NCBI RefSeq assembly: GCF_000313135.1
Contig: NW_004457632.1
Coordinates: 1-12,430, forward strand
DNA from: Acanthamoeba castellanii str. Neff
Lineage: Eukaryota; Discosea; Longamoebia; Acanthamoebidae
Length of the DNA stretch: 12,430 nt
Direction of reading: 5' to 3'
Position 1 is the first letter of the stretch; each line of letters starts with the position of its first letter. Under the pieces are notes generated by a model. It ran no database searches. It was not told the DNA's origin and saw only the letters and a list, made by a program, of their open reading frames with translations. The translations under genes and the position numbers were made by a program. Shown here piece after piece: positions 1-8,167 of the stretch.

Positions 1-187
1 GGCACCAACGTTTGGTGGCAACGGCTGGCGCGCCAAAACGCCAGGGGGAACGCGGACGGCACAACGCCAGTCCTCAATCAATTAAAAATCCTCGGTCCTG
101 CTGCAGCTGAAGCCCACGCTTAAGTGCGTTCGTTGGCTTTGAGCAAAGAGATCCCGTGATAGATAGATAAACGAACGATAAACGAAG
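1..187 (+). promoter_or_regulatory. Promoter and 5' leader of the HMMR-like gene
   Basis: This stretch has no credible coding frame and leads into the first ATG of the coiled-coil gene at 188. The first 65 bases are GC-rich and carry a CAACGG Myb-type core (19-24) and a palindrome that includes an E2F-type octamer (26-37). A short AT-rich patch at about 75-90 could lie near the transcription start, but there is no clear TATA box. The last 30 bases before the ATG are A-rich with GATA/GATAAACGAA repeats, as expected for a short 5' leader. The start of transcription cannot be placed from sequence alone. Confidence 0.5.
26..38. promoter_or_regulatory. Candidate E2F/DP site inside a 10-bp palindrome
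   Basis: Positions 26-35 read TGGCGCGCCA, a perfect palindrome, and 30-37 read GCGCCAAA, the reverse complement of the textbook E2F site TTTGGCGC. It lies about 150 bp upstream of the ATG of a gene whose family is active in mitosis. A Myb-type CAACGG core starts seven bases upstream of the palindrome. E2F and Myb sites together are typical of cell-cycle promoters in animals and plants. That this amoeba uses the site is inference. Confidence 0.4.
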
Positions 188-3100
188 ATGTTTATGAAAA
201 GCAGCAGATTTAAGGAGAAGGAGTCGGACATCCCTGGCGTTGGTGCGTACAACGTCAAACCCCTCGAGAGCGGCGTATCGGTGCACATACCCAAGGCTAA
301 GAGATGGAACGACACGCCCGCTGTCGGTACGGCTTCTCCATTCACAAAAATGCGTAGAGATTGACGCTAATGAGGTGCAAGCAGACTCGTCCGTGTCGTC
401 TGAGCTCAACTCGAGCCGATCAGTCCTGAACAGTAGCATGCGCTCTGTAAATTCATCGGTGATCGGCAGGTCTACTGCCACTGCCACCGCAGCTGTACGT
501 CCCGGCGTCAATCCGGAGCAGATGCGCCTCAAGGCCAAGGTCACCGAGCAGAAGGCCCAGCTCGCTCGGCTGCGCGCTGAGGTACGTGGGCGATTAAGCT
601 AGCTTATTCGATTTGCCGCATTCAATTGCACAAATCTCACCTCATCATCCATAGAAACTGGCCGAGAAGGAGAAGCTTGATGCCCACACAAAGACGCTCG
701 AGAAGCTCAACGCTTTGCTCAAGACGCACGAGGACAAGGCTGCTCAGCTGACGAAAGACAAGGTCGCGTTGGCCTCGGAGAAGGCGTCGCTGGAGAAGGA
801 GAATCGGGACCTGACCAACAAGATGGTTCAGCTCGAGAAGGAGCGGGCAGACGACGTCAGGCAGCTCGAGGCGCGTAACACGAGCATCAGCGACCTCAAG
901 CAGATCATCGACAAGACCACTCGCCTCCAGCAGCTCTCGCAGAAGAAGGCCGAGCAAGCCGAAGCGAACCTCGAGGAGGCCAAGATCGAGCTCGAGTCGC
1001 TCAAGAAGCAGCTCCGGGCCGCCGTCGAGCAGGCCGAGGCCAGCCAGGCCGCCGTCGCTGCCGAGAAGCAGAGAAGCGAGGCCGAGCTGGCGACCATGAC
1101 CGCCGCCAAGCTTCGGCTCTTCCAGGAGAAGGAGGAGAAAGAGGAAGAGCTGCGCCAGCTTCAGCTCGAGAAGGAGCGCGTCGAGCAGGCCAAGAAGGCC
1201 AAGGAGGACGAGCTCGCCGAGGCCCATGAGACATACCGGGCGCTGAACGAGCAGAAGTCGGGCAAGGAGTTGCGGCTGAGGGAGATGGCCGAGGAGAACG
1301 AGCGGCTCATCGAGCAGAGGAAGGAGAAGGAGGCCGAGCTGGCCCGGACGATTCTGGCCAAGAGCGCCCTCAAGAAGGAGCAGGCTGCCCTGGAGCAGGA
1401 GCTCGAGCAGCTGTCGTCGGCGAAGCAGACGCTCGAGGCCGAGAAGGAGCAGCTCAAGGCCGAGCTGGCCACTGCCCTCCGACAGAATGCGCTTCTCGAC
1501 GAGGAGAAGAACGAGAAGCTACGCGCCCTCGACGCGATGACGCAAGAGAAGGAGCGCCTGGAGGAGGCCAAGGCTCAGAAGGAGGGCGAGCTCGCCGACG
1601 TGCTCTGTGCCCACGAGGCCCTCGGCAAGCAGAAGGAGGCCACCGAGAAGGAGCTCGAAGCGATGACCGCGCAGAAGGAGAGCGTTGCCGAGGAGCTGCA
1701 CCGGGCCGAGACAGAGCTCGCTCAGCTGCAGGAGGCGAAGGCTAAGCTCGAAGCAGCCAAGCGTGAGATCGAAGCCGAACTCGAGGGCGCCACCGAACTC
1801 AACCGATCGCTCAGCAGCGCCAAGGAGGCCACCGAGGGCGAGCTGGCCAAGGTCACCGACGAGCGGGCTCAGCTGACCAGCACCTTGATCGAGCGGGCCA
1901 GGGAGATTGAGGAACACAAGTCGCTGATCGCCTACGAGCGCGAGACCAGCGCAGACCGCATCGGCCAGCTGACGCGCGCATACGAAGACGAGAACGCGAT
2001 GAGGACGAGGACTGAGTCGGAGCTGAGCGCGATGGCTCAGCGGTGGACCGGCGAGGAGGAGCTGCGGAAGGCCAAGGAGACCGAGCTGGAGCAGCTGGCT
2101 GCCGCCAAGGTCGAGGTCGAGCGCAAGAAGGCGAACAAGACGGCCAAGCTGGTCAAACTGCGCGCCCTCTACGCCACCCTCGACGAGGCCAAGCAGGCGA
2201 AGGAGGCCGAGCTGAGCGCAATGGCGGAGAGCAAGTCTAAGGTCGACGAGGAGAAGCGAGCGAAGGAAGCCGAACTGGAGCAGATGACCGCCGCCAAGGA
2301 GCAGCTCGAGTGCGAGAAGGCCAATAAGAAGGCCAAGCTGGTCGAACTGCGAGGACTCTACGCCGCTCTCGAGGACGCCAAGCGATCGAAGGAGGCCGAA
2401 CTCGAGGCGATGACGGAGAGCAAGATCAAGGTCGACGAAGAGAAGCGAGCGAAGGCGGCCGAACTGGAGCAGATGACTGCCGCCAAGGAGCAGCTCGAGC
2501 GCGAAAAGGCCGACGAGGAGGCCAAGCTGGCCGAACTGCGCGAGCTTCATGCTGCTCTCGCTGAGGCCAAGCAAGCGAAGGAGGCCGAGCTGAGCGCGAT
2601 GACCGAGAGCAAGTCTCAAGTCGACGAAGAGAAGCGAGCGAAGGAGGCCGAACTGGAGCAGATGACCGCCGCCAAGGAGCAGCTCGAGCGCGATAAGGCC
2701 GACGAGGAGGCCAAGCTGGCCGAACTGCGCGAGCTCTACGCCGCCCTCGACGAGGCCAAGCAAGCCAAGGAGGCCGAGCTCGCAGCGATGGCCGAGAGCA
2801 AGGCCAAGGTCGAAGAGGAGAAGCGAGCGAAGGAGGCCGAGCTCGAACAGATGACCGCTGCCAAGGAGCAGCTCGAGCGCGAGAAGGCCGACAAGAAGGC
2901 CAAGCTGGCCGAACTGCGCGAACGCTACGCCGCCCTCGACGAGGCCAAGCAAGCCAAGGAGGCCGAACTGGAGGCGATGACGGAGAGCAAGCGCCTGGTC
3001 GATGAGGAGAAGCGCGCGAAGGAGGCCGAGCTCGCCGAGACAAACACGCTGAAGCAACTCGTCGAGGCGGAGAAGGCAGAGATTGAGGCCACGCTCGCGG

Positions 3101-5591
3101 CGATCACCGAGGCCAAGCAGCTGGTCGAGTCCGAGCGAGACTGGACGCAGGCCAAGCTGGCCCAGGTCCAGCTGGAGCGGGACAGGCTCGAGGCTGAGAG
3201 GGACGAGCTCGAGAGGAAGCTGGAAGAGGCGCAGCTCGAGCGGGAGCGCATCGAAGGCGAGAAGGACCACAAGGTGCAGGAGCTCCTCGAGACTGTGCAG
3301 GCCAAGCAGCAGGTCGAGGCCGACAAGCAACGGTTGGAGGCCGCTCTGGCCTCGCTGCAGCTCGAGAAGGCCAAGGTCGACAACGCTCTGGCCCAGACGG
3401 AGAAGGACCTCGCCGAGATGACCGCCCTCAAGGGCGCGATCGAGCTGCAGAGGGACGCCGCTGCCGCCGAACTCGAGGAGACCACTGCCCGGCTGACCGC
3501 CGCCATCGCCCAGAAGGTCGAGGAACACAGCGCGACGACGGCCGAGCGCGATGCCGAGCGGGAGCGACGCGGACAGCTTGAAGCCGAGCTGGACGAGATG
3601 ACCGGCCTGCACGCTGCCGAGGTCCAGCGAAGGACCGAGACTGAGACCATGGTCGAACAGCTCACCCAAGCCCGTGCGGCTCTCGAGACGGGCCTTCAAA
3701 AGACGCGGGCCGACCTCAACGCGCTCACCCAGGCCAAGGCCGACCTTGAACACGAGAAGGCCCAAGTGGAGAGGGAGTGCGCCGACGCCCAGCTCCGCGG
3801 TCGGGAGCTCGCCGAGCAGCTCGACGCGACCGAGGCCCAGCTGGCCGACGTCCAGGCCAGGCGCAGGGCCACCGAGGAGGAGCGTGAGAGGAAGGAGACC
3901 GAGCTGGAGCACCTTCGACAAGCGGCGGCCGACGACCGGACTCGCAGTCAGCACGAGCTGCAGGCGACGCGATCTGCCTACGACGCCGCGCTCGAGCGCA
4001 AGGAGAGCGAGCTGCGGGTCATCGAGAATGCCAAGCACGCTCTCGAGCAGGAGATGAAGACCAAGGAAGACGAGCTGTGCCAGGTCATCGGCCTGAAGGC
4101 CCGCCTCGAGGTCGAGAGCGAGGAGAAGCAGCGGCAGGTCACCCGGCTCGAGTCGATCAACGTCCGCCTCGAGGAGGAACGCAGGCAGATGGAGGCGCAG
4201 CTTGAGGAGGTCCTCCGGCTCAAGGAGAAGGCCAGCCAGGAGGCCAAGGCCCGTGAGGAGCTCCTCACCGACGCCGTCAAGACCGTGCGCAGCGAGGTCG
4301 ACGGCATGAAGGCCCAGAAGCAGACGCTGGAGGCCATCATCGCGCAGGAGCAGCTGCTGCGCGTCGAGGCCCAGGAGCGACGCGAGAAGGAGCTCAAGGT
4401 GCTGACGCTCATGAAGACTGAGTGGGGCAAGCTCGAGTCGGCCAACCGACGCCTGGCCGACGAGCTCAAGGCTGCCCTCGAGCAGATCGAGCTCTACAAG
4501 AGCGAGCTGGGCATGCTCGAGGAGACGGCCAAGGCCAAGGAGGTCACCCTGTGCTCGGAGGCCGAGATGACGCTCAGTACCTACACCGCCAAGAACGTGT
4601 TTCTCGAGCGCGAGCTGCGGCAGGCCAAGCAGGAGCTGGCCGAGGAGCGAAGCGAACGACGACGGGCCGAGCGCGAGAAGGCCGAGAGGCGGCAGAAGAG
4701 GGACGAGGAGATCAAGTCTGGTGCCTACAACCCCAAGTTCGAGATCAAGCAGCTCAAGGCCGTCAACGCCGAGCTCGAGAAGGAGCTCAAGAAGATCCGC
4801 GAGGAGAACGCTCGTCTCGTGGGCAAGTACGTTAATCGGCCTTCTCCTATACACCTTGTCATGCTAAACCATTCACCATCACGATACTAACATTGACTAT
4901 CAACCTGTTCTTCCTCTTCTTCTCTTCTTTTTATTTGTGCAGCACCAATCCCAAGCAGAAGATCAAGCGCCACGAGATCGTGCTGGCCGAGGTGCACGAC
5001 CTGCGGACCAAGAACGCCACGTTGGTCACCGAGGTCACCGAGCTCAAGAAGACCGTCGGCGCCCTCAAGCGCGAGAACCTCAGGCTCGCCGGTGGTGGTG
5101 CCAAGCCCTCGGCCTCTGCCTCTGCCGCCGCCATCGAGCGATCCATCTCTGGCTCGGCCGTCAAGCCCCGTACAACTCGTACCGCCGCCTCCAGCCACCT
5201 CAAGGACGCCCAGCGCGTGCGCGTCGACAAGGAGAACCGCCTCGACCTGAACGGCAGCGTGGCCTCGGTCTCAACAACGCTCAAGACGCCGGCGACGGTG
5301 ACCAAGCGCAGGGTGGCCCCGAGCACCCGGCCGGCCGCGGCGGCGCCGACGGCGCTCAACCTCACGGCCCAGCTGGCCAACGGCGGCGCCGCCTGCGGTG
5401 AGCGAGACATCAGCTTGATGCTGGACATTGATGACGATATCGATGCCGACGACGAGCCGATGCTGGCGGCGGCCAAGCCCTTTGACATGACCGGCGATCT
5501 GGCCAATCTGAGCGTGATCGCGCCCAAGGCCGAGCTCTCGCCCCTGACCGACGAAGAGGATGACGATGACGATGACGATGACGAGCGATGA
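188..5591 (+). CDS. HMMR: HMMR/RHAMM-like spindle coiled-coil protein (4 exons)
   Basis: Exons are 188-326, 385-581, 655-4826 and 4943-5591, giving 5,157 nt or 1,718 residues; donors are GTACGG, GTACGT and GTACGT. Residues 20-26 (PGVGAYN) with the following VKPLESG resemble the N-terminal PG-A-Y/VK-LE segment of animal HMMR. The middle (about residues 85-1500) is almost unbroken charged coiled coil. At residues 1498-1535, LVG-NTNPKQKIKR and a heptad zipper match the HMMR C-terminus, which in vertebrates targets centrosomes and spindle poles. A basic, Ser/Thr-rich tail follows, with a KEN box at 1599-1601, an LKTP at 1616-1619 and an acidic end. Human HMMR is 724 residues, so this copy is more than twice as long. 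The first intron's acceptor could instead be at 357 (nine more residues, same frame). The TGA at 5589 may be an artefact of a one-base insertion; without it the frame would run to TAG at 5653-5655. A generic myosin-tail or golgin-like coil is the alternative, but both end motifs argue for HMMR. Hyaluronan binding is not implied. Confidence 0.82.
2143..3087 (+). repeat. Five tandem 189-bp (63-residue) coiled-coil repeats
   Basis: Copies start at 2143, 2332, 2521, 2710 and 2899, exactly 189 bp apart, each beginning with codons for AKL. Shared blocks are EAKQAKEAEL, VDEEKRAKEAELEQM and TAAKEQLE. The last copy decays after about 3040, and a half-copy is visible just upstream (about 2053-2142). 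A unit of 63 residues is nine heptads, so each unit adds whole coil turns without breaking register. The copies fall at about residues 609-923. High DNA identity suggests recent duplication or gene conversion. Confidence 0.9.
4804..5048 (+). other. HMMR C-terminal targeting motif, split by an intron
   Basis: The last residues of exon 3 (ENARLVG) join across the 116-bp intron 4827-4942 to NTNPKQKIKRHEIVLAEV. Together they form the LVG/LLG-x-x-N-x-KQKI core of the vertebrate HMMR C-terminus, followed by leucine-spaced heptads (VLAEV, LRTKN, LVTEV, LKKTV). The intron is phase 2: its AA joins C to make Asn 1503. In vertebrates this region binds the spindle-pole machinery. The similarity is judged from memory of the human protein. 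Confidence 0.75.
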
Positions 5592-5607
5592 CGATGACGA
5601 TGACGAT
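5559..5607 (+). repeat. GATGAC hexanucleotide tract with an out-of-step base
   Basis: A run of GAT/GAC codons encodes the acidic C-terminus (DEEDDDDDDDDER). The run is interrupted by GAGC at 5583-5586 and then continues as GATGAC in a frame shifted by one. Because of that extra base the annotated frame stops at TGA 5589-5591, inside the repeat. Such tracts mutate by slippage and are error-prone in sequencing. Confidence 0.85.
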
Positions 5608-5798
5608 GCAGCGGAGGATCCTCTTCACCTCGAGCAGGCCGGCGACGTCTACTAGACAGACCAAGAAGAGTGTACATACCAGACAACACAAAGCAAAACC
5701 GTTTCCAAAACATTTCTTACATGCACTATTTTTATGTGATAATTAAAATGATAATTAATAAGTATTTGAGATAATTATTATTCTGTAAGTTGGAAGAG
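5592..5798 (+). other. 3' end of HMMR-like gene and spacer to the asparaginase gene
   Basis: The first 64 bases are either 3' UTR or, if the one-base anomaly at 5586 is an error, the last codons of gene 1 ending at TAG 5653-5655. From about 5700 the sequence turns very AT-rich (TGATAATTAAAATGATAATTAATAAG). This is the likely polyadenylation region and also the promoter of the next gene. No exact AATAAA is present and no specific promoter element is recognised. Confidence 0.6.
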
Positions 5799-7834
5799 AT
5801 GGAGGCACCATCAGATTCACGCGCTGCTGCTGCGCTGCTTCCGCCACCTTCGGACGTGGGTCTGCACAAGCCGCCGGCAGCGGAGCTGGTGGTGGACGAT
5901 CACCGGAGAAAGCCGGACATCCTCATAATCTACACCGGCGGCACTTTGGGGATGAAGAAGGACGAGGCCGGATCTCTCCGACCTGTCAGAGGCTACCTCA
6001 ACTCTCAACTCGTACACCTCCATTAATCATTTATTTATTCATTCACTATTATTAATTTTATTTATTATGAAATTAAATGAGCAGACAGTTCTTGAGGTTT
6101 CTTTTAAAATTATTTTTTACTTATCATTTCATTCAGGCGGCCATTGAGGCAACGAAGGACCCCCGAGTGCCGACCTTCGACATCATCAACTTCGACCCGC
6201 CCATTGACTCCTCCGACATGGAGCCCGCTGGTACACGCCGCACCACACCACTCCTTCAGGCTCTAGACCGCACACTCTGACAGGTGTCATCCGTCGTGTG
6301 TCGTGTGTTTTGTGTCGTGCCTGCATCAGACTGGATTTCGATCGCCACCGTGATCGAGAAGAACTACTGGGACTATCAGGGCTTCCTGATCATCCATGGC
6401 ACCGACACCATGTCTGTACGTTCACCCCGTCTCTCCACTCTGCACTGTGTGTCGTGAGTGTAGTGAGTGTCGTGGGTGTAGTGAGTGTCGTGAGTGTCGT
6501 GTGTGGCTAACGGTCAATGACATATCATCAGTACACGGCATCTGCGCTATCGTTCATGCTGGAGAACCTGGGCAAGATCGTGGTCCTCACCGGGTCCCAG
6601 ATCCCGCTGGAGAACTCCATCACCGACGCCCGCAGGAACCTCATCGCGTCGATGATCATCGCGAAGGAGGTCGACATGCCCGAGGTCGTCATCTTCTTCA
6701 ACAACAAAATACTGAGGGGCAACCGCTCCACCAAGGCCGACAACTGGGGTACTACTCCCAAACACAATTAATAACCACAAATAATAATAATAATACATAA
6801 ATAACTTAAATCAATAAATAACAATACAAATAAAAAATGGCTGACGCTTGAGGCGTGTGCGGTGGTCAGGTGTGGCCGCCTTCGAATCGCCCAACTACCC
6901 GCCGCTGGGCGTGCTGGGCGTGGACATCCACATCGACTACCAATTCGTCGCCAGCCCGCCCAAGGGTGCGCACCGGTCACCAAAACAACAACACAAAAAG
7001 GGGAGGGAGTCTCACCAGGTACCCACGTGCAGGCCGGTTCCGGGTGTGGAAGAACTTCAACACACGGGTCGCGGTGCTCCATCTGGTGCCCGGCTTTGAC
7101 GTAAAGGTGCCTTCCTGGCCTCAACATACTGCTTTTGCAATGCCAAGCTCACGCACCACCGCACACGCACTACCGCACACGCACACGCACACGCACACGC
7201 ACACGACGCACTTGACACACAACTGGCAGGCCGTTGAGAACCTCTTGCTGCCGCCACTAGAAGGTCTCATCGTCAAGAGCTACGGCTCTGGTACGTAGTT
7301 GTACCCCCCCCCAAATCGCTACAATTCGATTTCCCTACTATTCGTTCACCCCGGTGGCGGACGACACGGTATGACAACAGGCAACGCGCCGTCGCGTAAG
7401 CGCGATCTCATCAACGCACTGCAGAAGGCCATTCAGCGAGGCGTCGTAGTTATCATCACCTCTCAATGCTACAAGGGTACGCCGACACGGTCGCACGCAA
7501 CACATGCAACATCTTGACTTGTCAACACACACGCAACACACAGGGCGCGTCCGACGAGCCGACTATGAGACGAGCTTGGGCACCAGCGGAGCCATCATCG
7601 GCTGTGACATGACCACCGGTAAGCGCTTTACTCCCCGCACGACACGACACACGTCACGTCGCACGACAGGTCCCAGTGCTCACAATGTCGGTGCTCGTAC
7701 TCTTGGCAGAGGCGGCGGTAACGAAGTTGGCCTACCTGCTGGGCAAGGGCTATCCACGGGAGACGGTGCGGCAGCTCATGCTCGACTCCCTGCGCGGCGA
7801 ACTTACCGTCGAAGAAGCCAAAGCTCAACTGTGA
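5799..7834 (+). CDS. ASPG: Type I (cytosolic) L-asparaginase, 10 exons
   Basis: Hydrolyses L-asparagine to L-aspartate and ammonia. Exons: 5799-6011, 6137-6230, 6330-6415, 6532-6748, 6870-6965, 7033-7106, 7230-7290, 7381-7476, 7544-7618, 7710-7834. They sum to 1,137 nt or 378 residues with no internal stop. Landmarks in order are YTGGTLGM (45-52, nucleophile Thr49), DSSDM, HGTDTM (Thr127/Asp128), SFMLENLGK, TGSQIPL, RGNRSTK (Lys199), SPNYPPL, SYGSGNAP, TSQCYKG (Cys310), GCDMTTEAA and LRGEL. All match E. coli AnsA and mammalian ASPG, including the Thr-Asp-Lys triad. There is no signal peptide, so it should be cytosolic; the first 40 residues are an unconserved, Ala/Pro-rich extension. The length fits a stand-alone catalytic domain, without the ankyrin repeats of mammalian ASPG. 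The tyrosine that follows the TGGT-x-GM motif in bacterial enzymes is replaced by Ser. The start is the first in-frame ATG after the AT-rich spacer. Confidence 0.93.
6446..6506 (+). repeat. GTGAGTGTCGTG-type repeat in asparaginase intron 3
   Basis: Most of the intron 6416-6531 consists of degenerate tandem copies of a 9-10 base unit (GTGAGTGTC / GTGAGTGTA). They are purely GT-rich on this strand. The repeat contains many GTGAGT strings that look like 5' splice sites, yet the frame shows the upstream GTACGT at 6416 is used. Confidence 0.75.
7161..7205 (+). repeat. (CACACG)n microsatellite in asparaginase intron 6
   Basis: The intron 7107-7229 contains about six units of GCACAC/CACACG, interrupted once by TACC. 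It lies just before the acceptor CTGGCAG at 7229 and has no coding role. Similar CACACGA runs occur in the last introns of the downstream gene (about 12219-12248). Confidence 0.85.
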
Positions 7835-8094
7835 GCTGGTTTCGGAGTTGCAACAAAGTTCGAGCACCGACATTGTGAGCACTGGGACGTGTCTCGCGAA
7901 CTGAGAACGCGTTCTACAAGAGCAATTCCTGGAATTTTTTGAGAGCTGTACCCCTGCCCCCATTGGTAGACCTTACCCAATCAATCAATCGATAGAAATA
8001 AACGCGAAACGTGTTCTTCTCAACCACACGGAGAAGAAACCAAGTTCACCAGAAGGTTAATCCATCTATCTACAGGCTCAAGTGGAGAGAGAAG
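7835..8094 (+). other. Intergenic spacer: asparaginase 3' UTR and promoter of the EGF gene
   Basis: No coding frame is supported in these 260 bases. An AATAAA at 7997-8002 could be the polyadenylation signal of the asparaginase gene, although it is 165 bp past the stop codon. Two CCAAT cores in opposite orientation (ATTGG 7962-7966, CCAAT 7977-7981) lie about 115-130 bp upstream of the next ATG and could be a CCAAT-factor site. A TCAATCAATCAATCGAT patch follows directly. Confidence 0.45.
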
Positions 8095-8167
8095 ATGCAG
8101 AGGACCACGTCGCCTTGGCGCTTGGTTCTGCTCGTTGGCTGCGCCTCGATCCTCCTCGCATGTGGTG
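8095..8167 (+). other. Signal-peptide exon
   Basis: Exon 1 encodes an N-terminus with a basic start (MQRTTSPWR), a hydrophobic core (LVLLVGCASILLA) and small residues (CGG/AAAE) suitable for cleavage. It joins exon 2 by a phase-1 GTACCT intron ending at CCGCAG (8285). The frame without splicing ends soon after, at 8200-8202, which supports the intron. This places the product in the secretory pathway, in agreement with the cysteine-rich repeats and the later membrane span. Confidence 0.8.

Noticed and set aside
138..143. TTTGAG as a cell-cycle CHR element
   Set aside because: The CHR consensus is TTTGAA or close variants. This differs at the last base and lies in the probable leader.
74..544. 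Antisense frame over the promoter and first exons of gene 1
   Set aside because: No family features, and it overlaps the supported exons and promoter of the HMMR-like gene.
2426..3043. Arg/Pro-rich antisense frame over the 189-bp repeats
   Set aside because: Its apparent repeats are only the shadow of the coding repeats on the + strand.
1519..4854. Antisense open frame of 1,111 codons opposite the coiled-coil exon
   Set aside because: It mirrors GAG, AAG, GCC and CTC codons of the coil, giving a Leu/Gly-rich product with no domain. Stop codons are rare on the reverse strand of such GC-rich, Glu/Lys-rich exons.
4893..4942. In-frame start upstream of exon 4 (open from 4893)
   Set aside because: This is the tail of intron 3: a pyrimidine-rich tract ending TTTGTGCAG. 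The LVG-NTNPKQKI motif only forms after splicing.
4931..5713. Antisense open frame of 260 codons opposite exon 4
   Set aside because: Its Ser/Arg-rich product is the reverse of GAT/GAC and GCC repeats. The + strand frame carries the conserved HMMR motif.
7161..7205. Short regular repeat considered as a CRISPR array or telomere-like DNA
   Set aside because: It is a simple six-base microsatellite inside an intron, with no spacers.
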